A DNA stretch of 64,000 bases, from NCBI RefSeq assembly GCF_016906535.1, contig NC_057377.1, positions 1,860,001-1,924,000 on the forward strand. The letters are read 5' to 3'. The first letter of the stretch is position 1; every line of letters starts with the position of its first letter. The notes under the pieces were generated by a model. That model was not told the DNA's origin. It saw only the letters and a program-made list of their open reading frames with translations, and searched no databases. Below are positions 22,163-32,484 of this stretch, in pieces. The DNA is from Rhizoctonia solani. Taxonomy: Eukaryota > Basidiomycota > Agaricomycetes > Cantharellales > Ceratobasidiaceae. The position numbers and the translations under genes are program-made.

Positions 22163-23458
22163 ATGCCTTTCACTCCTATCCAAAGTCTTATTGGTGCCAG
22201 TATGTTAGGGTTCGTATGCTCCTTTACTTGTATGTTGTTTGATAGCTTATCTAGCTCCTAGCGTCTCTGCTTACCACGTTCTGATACTCAACGGAGGGGT
22301 GCTTGGCGTCTCTGGGTTCGCACATAGAACAGCTTCTTGGTTTATCTTCAAACATCGCAAACACATTAGTGTGAAAGCCCACAAAGGTGACACGCTGAGC
22401 GATGTCAACCCCGACCCAGAATACCTTGCGCTCATATCCATTGTTGGACTTTTGGCTGGCGGACTCGTACTGGGACTTTTCTACCAACCGTTGGAGACGC
22501 AACTTCAAACGCAGCTAGTAGATATCTATAGCACCACATCAGTCACCCAGGCCCAAAGAATCGGACTGGCACTTGCCGGATTTTTGGTCGGTATGGGAAG
22601 CAAAGTGGGTAAAGCCTAGCCTAGACTTATAGCACGTGCTGAGTATTTTGGCCCTCAGTTATCTAATGGTTGCACGTCTGGACACATGCTTTGCGGTGTA
22701 TCGCGCCTTGCACCTCGCTCACTTCTTGCAACAGCAACCTTCTTTCCCGTTGGTGTATTGACACACCTGCTGCTCGGGCAAACGTCGCTCTTCTCCACCA
22801 AATTGGTTGTCGAAGGACCTATTGGTCGGCCAACTTGGCAGGTGACACTTCTCCTTCAGCTCCCGATACTCTTTTATCGTTATGGCGCTGCATTTGTGAA
22901 TGACTTGACGGGTGGTCGTTATGCCCGCCAGGTAGTAGCATTTATGACATGTAGGTCTGCCAACAATTTGGAGGCAAGAAACTAATACTAAGGTTCTGTC
23001 AAACAGCTTTTCACTTTGCATTAGGGTTAATCGCCAGCGGAATGCTACGTCCTTCAAAAATTCTCAATTTTCTACACTTGACTCCCACTGCGATGAAGGA
23101 CGGAACTTGGGACCCCAGCCTCGCTATGATCATCCTAGCAGGTATCCTTCCCCAAGCATTCGTGTGGTTGGCCTCTCTCAGGAAACATGTTCGGCAAGCT
23201 GGTACCAGACCAAAGTTCTCCGAGACGTGGAATATACCCATGCCTGTGCCAGAATGGCGGAAAGGCGTTGATGCCCGGCTCATTATCGGCGCAGCTTTGT
23301 TTGGAATAGGGTGGGGCATGTGTGGAATTTGCCCCGGTCCTGCTATTGTTCTATCGGGCGCTGGGATTTCTGGAGGAATAGAGTCTCATGGGTGGATGCG
23401 TATTGGAGTATGGATTGCTGGATTCGTGTCAGGGGGCCTGATGGGTCGTATATTTTGA
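22163..23458 (+). CDS. YeeE/YedE-family sulfur-compound transporter
   Basis: Four exons (22163-22199, 22246-22604, 22659-22950, 23007-23458) give 379 aa. The protein is very hydrophobic with about nine membrane segments. It carries the two hallmark Cys motifs of the family: [16 protein letters not shown] in the first half and [12 protein letters not shown] in the second. Both halves have the internal repeat layout of YeeE/YedE. Characterised bacterial YeeE (TsuA) takes up thiosulfate, with the conserved cysteines in the path; import of thiosulfate or another sulfur compound is inferred here by family. Fungal members are known as DUF395/YedE-like proteins. The neighbouring genes give no pathway context. 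Confidence 0.85.
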
Positions 23459-23680
23459 GTCCTGTTACATTTTATGCGTTAAATTTTTCCCTTCAATACT
23501 TAGATATACCGATCACAGATGTATGTATGCATATAGGCTTAGCAGTCCTTTTGATCAACCGATATCATAATAATTATATTATGTGGATGGATCACATTGG
23601 AGAAATTACATGCAAAAAGTCTAGTTTCTATTGACATCCCACCAACCTCTTGAAGGCATGTAAAGGCCGATAAAATACAT

Positions 23681-25201
23681 TCATTGGAGGAGTGGGTGGG
23701 TCCGAATAACATCATCTAGAATATCCTTTCTGATTAACTGATCTTCTACGGAGAATTTGCGTAATTTTGGACATAGTAACTCATGCCCACCAACCACTGG
23801 GCGCGACAAAGCTTCGGCAAAGTTTGAAATGTTCGACCCCCAGCTACTCATGACCCACATACGCTCCAAGTTTGGTAGTAGGCTATACATTCTTTGGATT
23901 GCTGTAATACCTCTTTCGTTTTCGTCTTCAATCAAAATCATCCGATCATTCAACACAATCCCGGTGACATTTATGCGGGCCAGAAATTCATTCATGGAAG
24001 CTTCATAAAAGCGGTTCACATATATGTCAGCCTCAAGCATAAGACTTGTGGAAGAAACGAAGAGCCTGGGGAGCAGCTGAAGTAACCCTTCGGTACCTGC
24101 TCCGTGAAGATCCAGCCTTTTCAGGCAATGAAGTTCGACTCGAGAGGGTAGTGCATCCGTGTCTTTGCTAGCAAATATCTTTGTGCGTAAAGCAAGCGAG
24201 TTGAGTTGTGGCGAGCTGGAAAGAATTGCCAAAATATTCTCAGTAGTCGGCTCCCTGCGCGCGTGCATGGATACATTATCAAGCGTCAGGGAAAGAAGAT
24301 TGTGATATATCGGACTATCCCAGCTAAATGACGCCCGCCTTAGGTGAAGTGAGCTGACAGAAAGCAAGCATGACTTATGTTTTGGATCCGATAGGACGGG
24401 ATATGATTCATCCCGAAGGCCGACGACTCCGGGATTGAGCTCAACCATGTCTTCGCCTGCCAAGGTAATACTCTCGAGGCTATTAGCTTGAAGAAAATAA
24501 AGGAGCGAAGGGACAATTTTTCGGTATTGAGTGCAGGACGGGAAGATGAGGCTCTTTGTATTACCAGCCAATGGCCGCAGGCACTTGAATGCCATTAGTG
24601 TTTTGTCAATTCCTGAGGAGAATATATCGTTTGGGACCGTGATGCATAATGGACTTCCTGACAAGCGCTCAAGTGACATTCGAAGGAGGTTCCATGAAGT
24701 CTCTTTGGTATTATACCGTCGATCGGGACAAAAGGTAATATGAGACCAGAACGAGGGTTCGTTAACCACCAGTAATCGCCACCGAGTGCAAACTCCACTC
24801 AGATGAATCAGTCCAGTCGGATTGTAGCGACGCACATCACAGACGAAGCGACCTTGCCACGGGGCTTCGGTATCGAGAGCACAGTAAGAGAAGATCGATA
24901 ACAGAATTTCTGCTGGTAACTTGCTTATGGGAACCAAGGACGGGGATCGGTTGTATATCCGGCTCAATATAATTCTTCCTGTTTCCAAGCTTTGTGTTCT
25001 TGAAGGTATTGCTTGAGCATGGCTGAATAGCTCGTGCCATACCTTGTTGCCTTCAGGCATCGCAGTAGAGTACGCGCTGATTGCATCGGACTGGATAGAC
25101 TCAAGAGCCATGGTTTTTTGAAGGTAATTCTCAATGGCTTTGTCAAGCTCTTTTTGAGCGGCTCTCCAAGCATTTATTGGTTCAATGAATGGCGAATCCA
25201 T
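23681..25201 (-). CDS. F-box-like domain protein
   Basis: A single exon of 506 aa. After an N-terminal helical stretch (WRAAQKELDKAIENYLQKTM) an F-box-like motif follows: ISKLPAEILLSIFSYCA, then HLSGVCTRWRLLVVNEPSFW. The rest has an irregular Leu-rich pattern (SLESITLAGEDM, LRRASFSWDSPIYHNLLSLT, LNSLALRTKIF, LKRLDLHGAG) like degenerate LRRs. This is the common agaricomycete F-box/LRR layout, in which the F-box would bind Skp1 in an SCF ubiquitin ligase and the repeats would choose a target. The substrate is unknown. The lack of introns is normal for this expanded family. A tRNA-like sequence lies about 50 bp upstream. Confidence 0.83.
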   Translation of the reverse strand: MDSPFIEPINAWRAAQKELDKAIENYLQKTMALESIQSDAISAYSTAMPEGNKVWHELFSHAQAIPSRTQSLETGRIILSRIYNRSPSLVPISKLPAEILLSIFSYCALDTEAPWQGRFVCDVRRYNPTGLIHLSGVCTRWRLLVVNEPSFWSHITFCPDRRYNTKETSWNLLRMSLERLSGSPLCITVPNDIFSSGIDKTLMAFKCLRPLAGNTKSLIFPSCTQYRKIVPSLLYFLQANSLESITLAGEDMVELNPGVVGLRDESYPVLSDPKHKSCLLSVSSLHLRRASFSWDSPIYHNLLSLTLDNVSMHARREPTTENILAILSSSPQLNSLALRTKIFASKDTDALPSRVELHCLKRLDLHGAGTEGLLQLLPRLFVSSTSLMLEADIYVNRFYEASMNEFLARINVTGIVLNDRMILIEDENERGITAIQRMYSLLPNLERMWVMSSWGSNISNFAEALSRPVVGGHELLCPKLRKFSVEDQLIRKDILDDVIRTHPLLQ

Positions 25202-25250
25202 ATAGATATGAGGAATAGATAGTGGGTTGGATTACTGGTAATCGTGGTTT

Positions 25251-25336
25251 GTGAGGCCTGCGACCTCGTGCCTGGATCCCGACCACTCAGGTTAGCGCCC
25301 GAGCACGGGCCACCTACCATTGAGCTACTTGGATCC
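25251..25336 (-). repeat. tRNA-like sequence, possible SINE head
   Basis: On the minus strand this reads GGATCCAAGTAGCTCAATGG, then TAGG and a C/G-rich stem, then GAGGTCGCAGGCCTC. The first part matches a Pol III A box (TAGCTCAATGGTAGG). The second is only a poor B box. It does not fold into a convincing functional tRNA: the T-loop consensus is lost. A tRNA-derived SINE or decayed tRNA is the best guess. Confidence 0.35.
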
Positions 25337-25931
25337 GGGTTACCTGGTGTGTTCATCTTAGTATATATTTGTTTAATATAATATAATAGAAAAGATAAGG
25401 GGGGTTGAAGTTTCCGCGGGTGTGTGGCTTGGGGTAAGTTAAAATCAAGCATACACTTGACCAATTGTTCGCAGCATGCACTCTTCTCCCGTTTTACATT
25501 AGCAACTTGAACATACATATTCCCACTCTGGCCACCCGGTATCACTACTGCTACTTGGCTTCCACTAATTTCGAGGACGAGAGGCATGATACCACTCCTA
25601 ATCTCGAATTCGAGTCCGCATTTATTCAAGGCCTATGCACCTAATCGAGAAGCTGTAATGTGTTATTTATATTTCTCAAGTTCGCAGAGCATTCGCATAG
25701 ACTCCCCTTGTCATATGTACTCCATCCATACTTACAGATTGTCACGAGGCTAACCACCTCCTATTATGGCTTGTCGGTTTTTCGAATCTAAAAATAAGCA
25801 GAGTCAAACACCCCCCTATTCCGACTCCTATATCAGATATGGTCGGCTCATATCTACGTCTTACTACCACTCTGATATCCTTGAACTACTAAACGACTTA
25901 ACTATTACGCTCTTTATTTCATCTAACAACA
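25337..25931. other. Intergenic between divergent genes
   Basis: This separates the F-box gene (-) from the disordered-protein gene (+). A minus-strand frame of 151 codons crosses part of it but runs through the tRNA-like sequence and overlaps the F-box start in another frame, so I do not call it a gene. Confidence 0.4.
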
Positions 25932-27383
25932 ATGAATAATCCTCACGAAATAACACAAAAGAATACACAATTTGGAAATGCAAATAACCATCGTTTTACG
26001 ACTCCGCTTCGGAAAGCATTCAAGCGTCTTCATGTTGTTCGCAGGAAACCGTCCGTTGCGTCCACCAGGCCGTTTTCAGATTTTTCCAATGTTCCAGTCG
26101 CGTCCGTTCGTGAAACGACAATTCTTGATGGAAAGTAAGTACTACTTGTTGAGGTCTAACTCTCATCGCGCTAACTTGTAGAAAGGCTTGCCCCTCCTCC
26201 GGCACCACGGCCATCCCGATTAGCGTCCCCTGCAGCTCCTCCATCCCCTGTCTCTCCTCTCCCTCCAAGTGCGTCCAGGTCGGGAAACCTTTTAACAATC
26301 CGTTCTAGGGAAATAAATCCCTCGGAATCGCTCGGTTCTTTGCAGGCTCCGCTCATGAGCGAAGACACGATACCAGAATCATCATCACCTGTAGCCTCCT
26401 TGCCTTGTGGGGACCTATTCCGGCTTGGGTTGACCCCAATCCAATCAGCACACTCAATTGCGGACTCCGAGTGCCCAGTATTTGCTCCTGCTCTTCAGCC
26501 GGTCCAAAGGATATCAAGCGTAAATATGGTAGATTTGGCGGAGGATGTTGATATGGTGGATGTCGTGAATTTGGATCTAGATAGTACTGGGCAAGCCATA
26601 ACACCGACCCCTTCCTCCCGGAATACATCCATCCAGTGGCTCCCAAGCCTAGCACCCAAGCGCAAGACAGTACCGAATAATCTTTCTACGACGGCAGTCT
26701 TTGAGGGCGGGCATTTATCCGAGCGCCGCCGTTCAACATTTATGTCCAAATTGGTCGGAAACGCATGGGGGCTCGCGGGTCTGGGGCTTGCGTCTATGAA
26801 TGGTGGGCATCGTCGTACACAATCCGCTGTGCCTTTGACCTCGATTCGGGAGCCCGAGAAGGAGACGATGGGGTCGCTTCCCTCTATTCCAATCGGGAAA
26901 AGCTCCATCGAACGTGCGGTATTTGGCTTGGAATCTATGGCTTCGACTACTAGTAGAATCAGCACATCGCATCGTCACTCGCTCGTAAATGGACTCGCAC
27001 CAGCCAACTCTACGCTTCGCATGACAGGAAGCAAGAGCGCTCGAGCAATGGAAGACTTGGACCCCGAGACAGAGGATACTCTGGAAGTCAAGATTGTCCC
27101 AAGGCCCAAGAAGAAGAGACGAAGCAGTGCTACGGATGTGAGTTGGTCATAAAGCTGATGTCATCTTGGAGAACTCATATGGTCCTAGAACTTGAGGCTC
27201 TCGACGGCTGCGAGCCTTTCGCCTGTCAGAGTTACCAGAGCGATGGCCGCTCGTCAAGCGGAAGTGGAGTCTAATACCCCGATGAGGGTAACCAGGTCGG
27301 CGTCCAAGCGTCTCGCAGAATTGGCCAATAGTCCAAGTGGAAAGGTGAATGCAGTGCGGTCTAAGAGCTTGAAACGGTTGTAA
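25932..27383 (+). CDS. Disordered protein of unknown function (5' end uncertain)
   Basis: The well-supported part is exon 26182-27137 joined to 27189-27383 (gtgagt...cctag), about 380 aa of Ser/Pro/Arg-rich low-complexity sequence. It has a basic nuclear-localisation-like run (PRPKKKRRSS) before the last intron and an RVTRAMAARQ / RVTRSASKRLAE tail. The 5' exon is a problem. The most protein-like frame starts at 25932 (MNNPHEITQ...ETTILDG) and ends at a good donor (26135, gtaagt), but joins the next exon out of frame. The frame that joins correctly begins at 25972. I recognise no domain; a nuclear protein is a guess from composition. Confidence 0.5.
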
Positions 27384-27840
27384 ATTAGCATACCAAACCC
27401 TTTTTGGATACGGTCAATAGTCGAGCCATCCATTTACTTACTGTATCGTTATTCGACTTCTTGATGTACTAGTATCTTCAATGTATTGTTGTTGTCATTT
27501 TTCGTTGTCTGGTGGTCCAAGTTGATTGAACGCATATCGTTTGGTAAATGATGACAAAGGGTTATGTCGATGCTTTAGGGCCCTCTCTTTCGAGTGGATG
27601 ACTATGACAGTGCCATTTACACAGAGACTCCTGTACCAGATGGATGCCATCGCAAGGCATATAAAGAGGACAGCACTGCCCGGTGATCACTAAAATTTCT
27701 ACCTTTAGTTTTCTTAGAGAAGATTTAGTCGCCTCTATTAGCTTTCTAATAATTTTAGATAACTAGTCGAAATGTAAGCTACTCTGGAGGTTCACTAAAA
27801 TAGATATATACTAACCTTCTTACTTGTAGCAGCGCCTGAA
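27384..27840. other. Intergenic with probable 5'-leader intron
   Basis: This lies between two tandem disordered-protein genes. A likely leader intron of the downstream gene runs from about 27772 (gtaagc) to 27830 (cttgtag), just ahead of the ATG at 27841. Confidence 0.4.
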
Positions 27841-28464
27841 ATGACTGTATTGACACGATCGATGATGAAAAGCCAGCGAGTGGCTCGCCATACTACCTAT
27901 ATGCCGATACCATCGAGACCCTCTACACCTTCCTCGCGTTCATCTTCTCCCATGGAATCGATTCCAAGCTCACCATCATCGATAAGCAGCTGCGACGGTG
28001 ACCCGTCCGTTTGGACTTCGCAGAGAGATGACAGCCTAAGTAGACGCTGGACTCGTAACCCGAAGAAAGTTTCTCCAGTGAGGCTAGGGGAATCTGCTCT
28101 GCTACCTGCGAGGGCGCGCAACGCGAAATCTGGCGCGCAATGCAAAACGCCAGGGACGTCAGATGGTGGGAATAAAGCCAATAGTCAAAAACGCCCATCG
28201 GACGATTTGTTGACTGGTATTCATCATATGAGCCTTGAGTCATCTGAGCAGCACCCTGACCGTCATACGATACTCTCGACCCTGGACTGCATGAATGATT
28301 TTGCAGAGATGGAAGTCAATGATCAAAGTATATCCCAGTCAGGTATTAATGTTCCGCACTCCCCATACACTTCAACTTTCGACATGGAGTGCTCTAAGAG
28401 GGACGAGGAAGTTAGGTTTAGTACAGATAGGATCGAGGAAGACACGGAGATGGCGGCCATATGA
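27841..28464 (+). CDS. Ser/Pro-rich hypothetical protein
   Basis: One open exon of 207 aa starting MTVLTRSMMKSQRVARHTTY. Residues about 20-55 are a Ser/Pro run (RPSTPSSRSSSPMESIPSSP). The rest is polar and largely disordered, with no domain I can name. The short TRSMMKSQR block resembles the VTRSASKRL tail of the preceding gene, which could be chance. The ATG follows closely on a good splice acceptor, which supports an upstream leader exon. Confidence 0.5.
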   Translation: MTVLTRSMMKSQRVARHTTYMPIPSRPSTPSSRSSSPMESIPSSPSSISSCDGDPSVWTSQRDDSLSRRWTRNPKKVSPVRLGESALLPARARNAKSGAQCKTPGTSDGGNKANSQKRPSDDLLTGIHHMSLESSEQHPDRHTILSTLDCMNDFAEMEVNDQSISQSGINVPHSPYTSTFDMECSKRDEEVRFSTDRIEEDTEMAAI

Positions 28465-28764
28465 AATTCGGTGGAGAGTTATAGGTTACCCAAGACAGAA
28501 CGTTCGTTTTGAATAAGCTCTTTTTGCAATTATGAACACATATGGACGCGTATTTTGGAGTCTTCTCATGTTTTCATGTATTTTATCACTGTATAATAGT
28601 ATGGTATGATGGGTAAGCATGCGAATCAGAGTTCGCGCTGGGCGCTTGTGAGCGTGACATAAACAAACTCGACAAAAATTATTTACCAATTCACTTTCTT
28701 GTCTCCCGCGACCAAGGATCCCCCAGTAGTGAGGTCGACCTAGTCCAGTCTCTATTCAATCGTC
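28465..28764. other. Intergenic
   Basis: About 300 bp between the Ser/Pro-rich gene and SNU13. It should include the SNU13 promoter. Nothing else was seen. Confidence 0.4.
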
Positions 28765-29307
28765 ATGTCCGCTCCCAACCCCAAGGCTTTCCCTCTTGCT
28801 GATGCCACCCTCACCAATCAGGTAAGTTTAGTTAACTGCGGGCTATAAACGGTCTGACCAATCCTCCCAGATCCTGGACTTGGTGCAGCAGGCTGGTCAG
28901 TACAAGCAGTTGAAGAAGGGAGCCAACGAAGGTGAGCTTGGTAGCTAAATATACACTACCCAGAACTTAATTCCTGCTCGTAGCCACTAAGACTCTCAAC
29001 CGTGGTATCGCCGAGTTTATTGTCTTGACTGCCGACACCGAACCTATTGAAATTTTGTTGCATCTTCCTCTGTTGTGCGAGGACAAGGTCCGTATATATC
29101 TTACTAGACAAGCTATCACATCAACTAATGTAAATCCGTGATATACAGAACGTTCCTTACGTCTTTGTCCCCTCCAAGACCGCCCTTGGACGCGCTTGCG
29201 ACGTCACTCGCCCGGTTATTGCTTGCTCGGTCACAACGAACGAAGCACGCGAGTTGCAATCTCAAATTGAAACGATCAAGCGCAAGATTGAGACTTTGTT
29301 GATTTAA
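28765..29307 (+). CDS. SNU13: SNU13/15.5K U4 snRNP and box C/D snoRNP protein
   Basis: Four exons (28765-28821, 28871-28931, 28984-29087, 29149-29307) give 126 aa, the same length as yeast Snu13. The L7Ae/Nhp2 fold is plain: [20 protein letters not shown] (the kink-turn binding segment with the Gly-Ala-Asn-Glu motif), [41 protein letters not shown] and [11 protein letters not shown]. The protein binds K-turns in U4 snRNA and box C/D snoRNAs, serving both splicing and rRNA methylation, in the nucleus and nucleolus. All residues of the RNA-binding core that I can judge are present. Confidence 0.97.
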
Positions 29308-29622
29308 TGGCTCTTCTGTTGGTACAATCTTCAAAAATGACATGATTTTTATGTGGTACGAATACTAGCGGCGAGTTTGAAGCAGCTTTGCTTTTTTCTT
29401 TTCTTTTCTGGTGCTTGGGGAGTGTTGAAACCTGACTGGCTATAAATAAGTAGTAGCATGGCCACGACTTGCCTATCAATATCTAGGTTAACTTATAACC
29501 TTTTATTTTGTTTCAACCGATGGTCAATTAAATGAACACTTTCAGCGCCCACTGTGGCTCCCCCTGCACGTGCAATTCGCACCGCCACTGTAAATTTCGT
29601 AATTTGGGTTCACTGGACGTCA

Positions 29623-29649
29623 TTGGATGATCGACTGTCGATCATCCAA
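29623..29649. promoter_or_regulatory. 27-nt palindrome upstream of the amidase gene
   Basis: Perfect inverted repeat TTGGATGATCGAC-T-GTCGATCATCCAA, with 13-bp arms around one base. It lies 65 bp upstream of the amidase ATG. Position and symmetry suit a dimeric regulator site or a leader hairpin; the factor is unknown. Confidence 0.5.
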
Positions 29650-29713
29650 ATCGACATCACACCTCGAGCTTATCCATTACAGTAGAGCAACTTGAATCTT
29701 TGTAGTCCCCCTA

Positions 29714-32058
29714 ATGGATCCGAAATCATCTACTGAACAAATAACATTACCCGCCCAAGCCACCGAAGACTGGAAGACACGCGCTGAGAAAAAGCGGGAA
29801 AATCGATTCGGTTCAATCCCATTAGACTGGCGCATTTCCATTCCCGAGGACAGATTCCACGTTCTGGAAGTACCTTATGAATGCGGTCTCCTTGACCCTC
29901 TCGAGGTGGAGATTACTGACACGTTGGATGTCCAACACATTCTCAAGAAACTTGAATCAGGGACCTGGTCGAGCGTTCAGGTCACTCGAGCGTTTTATAA
30001 AAGGGCGATGGTGGCGCATCAAACGGCGAGTTTTATCCTCTGACTTTGGGCTATTCCTAATCGAGTGTTTATTTGCAAAGACAAATTGCTTGACGGAGAT
30101 ATTCGTGCAACGTGCGTTGGCCAGGGCCGAGGAGATGGACCGGTATTTGAAGGAACACGGGAAACCAAAAGGGCCGTTACATGGACTTCCGATTAGCTTG
30201 AAGGATCAGTTTACCATGAAAGGACTAGAAACCATTAATGGTGTGTTTCACAGTATTGGTACTTGGTACATTGATACTAATAATTAGGTACGGTCTGATA
30301 AAGGATATGTTGCCAATATTGGAGAGTTTGCGACCGAAGACTGCGTATTGGTGGAGATCCTTTACGAGCTCGGAGCGGTACCATTTGCTAGGACAAATGT
30401 CCCGCAGACTTTGATGGTAAGCAATTGGCCTATCCTGCGTCCAGAAAATGAGCTTACAAGTCGTGAAGTGGGGAGAGACCTATAATAATGTGTTCGGTCG
30501 AACACTCAACCCATACGACCTCCGTTTAACCTCTGGTGGTTCATCGGGAGGCGAGGGTGCTTTGATAGCAATGCACGGGAGCCCTCTAGGAGTAGGCACC
30601 GATATCGGAGGGTAGGTCATCCTCGTCCTCTTACGTGCATTCTGCTAATGATGTGTGAATTAGATCGATACGTATTCCATCCGCCATGTGTGGACTCTAT
30701 GGACTTCGCCCATCGTATTGTCGTTTTCCCTACTATGGAGCGAAGAATACAATGGAAGGCCAAGAAAGTGTCATGAGCGTTTTAGGACCAATGTCAAATT
30801 CTTTATCCGGGTTAAAGATATTTTCCAAGGTGAGCCTCAGGTATCCTGTGATTCAATGACAACAGCAATAACGCTATGTATCTCGAGGCAATCATTGATT
30901 CGCGACCCTGGTTGCGAGACCCCTTGTGCATCCGAAAGGCCTGGGATCAAGAAGCTTACGAACTTGTTGAGCATGGTGGTCCTGGGGCTAAGAAATGTTT
31001 TGCAATGTTATATGATGATGGACTTGTGAAGCCTCATCCTCCATTATTCCGAGCTATGGAGATGATGAAAAACGCACTTTTAGCAGCTGGTCACGAAGGT
31101 GTGTGATTCTGCCTCTCAGAAAACTGCCAACTCAAAGTGTATGCAGTGATCGAATGGGAGAATAAAAGGCACGAAGATATATTTTATAATGTAGTGAGTT
31201 CACTCTATCGTGCGGACATCAGATATGAAACAACAGAACTACAGGAAAAACAAATCTTTCTTGCGGACGGAGACGAAGATTTCAAACATGAATGCGCAAA
31301 GAGTGGGGAGCCGCGCATTCAGACGATGGATCCAGAATTGTACTCGCACGAACTGCACAATCCGGAAACAAACAAGGGTGTACACATTATTGAACGTGAG
31401 CTGTCGTTGTTTATATACAGAGGTTACCATATCTTACCAATGTAATGTGCAGCACTGAGTGTTTGGCAGCTCTGGCAACTTCATAAAGAGAAACGCGAGC
31501 TCAGAAAAGAATATTTGGACCATTGGCAGGCTACTGTCTCTAGAACGACAACAGGTCGACCAGTAGATGCTGTAATTTCTCCGGCCGTACCATACGCAGC
31601 TACGCCCCATGGGAGAAACTCGTAAGTCTGGTGAGAGCCACACAAGGATGAGCCTTTTGCTTATAAAAGTTAGATCACCATTCTACACTTCTCTTTGGAA
31701 TGGTGTTGATTATACTGTGGGGATCATGCCCGTGACTTTTGTAGATCCCGCTGTTGACAAACCTGTGCCGGCACACGACTTTTATAGCGATGAAGACAGG
31801 GAGATTTATCACATGTGTAAGGGTATTTGTGCCTGGGGTTTCGAAGTGTTGACTGAATACGTTCTAGATGATCCCGAGGTGTTCAAAGGTGCGCCAATCG
31901 GACTTCAGGTGGTGGGACAAAGACTAGAGGAAGAGGCGGTTCTTGGTGAGAAATGTTCTCAAGAGACTTAGAGTCTTACTTATACTTCCTCTCAAGCTAT
32001 GATGAGTGAGGTAGACGAGGCGCTTAGAAGCTATAAAGTCCAAAATTCACTCACTTAG
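29714..32058 (+). CDS. Amidase-signature hydrolase (acetamidase/FAAH-like)
   Basis: A many-exon gene (about ten introns) giving roughly 560 aa. The amidase-signature triad is visible: Lys in GLPISLKDQF, the cis-Ser in RLTSGGSSGGEGALI, and the nucleophile Ser just after GTDIGG, whose codon spans an intron. Further family blocks are NCLTEIFVQRALARAEEMD, ELGAVPFARTNVPQTLMWGE, NVFGRTLNPYDL, IRIPSAMCGLYGLRPS and GAPIGLQVVGQRLEEEAVL. It hydrolyses amide bonds; the substrate (acetamide, fatty amide or other) cannot be read from the sequence. The intron at 30026-30080 uses a GC donor (ACG|gcgagt). The last exon (from about 31999) supplies the usual EVDEAL tail. No inactivating change was seen. Confidence 0.9.
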
Positions 32059-32484
32059 GCGCGAATCACGGACATGAATAATTATGCTCACCCCTATGCA
32101 TGAAACGTAGCTAAAGGAAATTGCGCATATATGAAAAATATCTCTCACAGATAATATACAAATTCGCTCTTGAGATGGGAGAAATCTGCATGTTCTTATT
32201 CGGCCAACTTTGCTGGGACGTCATATGCACATGTTTGAGGTGATGAGTTTGTTGCTATTTGGCTACGCCACAATGTGTTATCTGAGAGCAGTTGACTTCG
32301 ACCACCACAAACGAAAACTCTTCCCCGCCGAATCATGCCAATTGGTGCATAATTTTGTTACGTGAACGTGATAGTATCAGGTTATAATTCGATAGAAACT
32401 ACTCCCACCGACTTGAATAGCATAAATTGTAAGTCGTGTTTTTGTTGTTGCAATTTTTTCCAATTAGTGACACGGTTCCAGACG
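32059..32484. other. Intergenic and 5' leader
   Basis: Between the amidase gene and the prion-like gene. The frame upstream of the chosen ATG at 32485 is open back to 32362, so a longer N-terminus is possible. The Phe/Cys-rich extension looks non-native. Confidence 0.4.

Noticed and set aside
25251..25336. Functional tRNA gene
   Set aside because: The A box is good, but the T-arm consensus is missing and no full cloverleaf could be drawn.
25174..25629. 151-codon minus-strand frame upstream of the F-box gene
   Set aside because: It overlaps the F-box start in another frame and translates the tRNA-like repeat; there is no domain and no splice support.
32362..32484. Upstream in-frame start of the prion-like protein
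   Set aside because: The added 41 residues are Cys/Phe-rich and unlike the protein; MNKRPNPF at 32485 is the better start.
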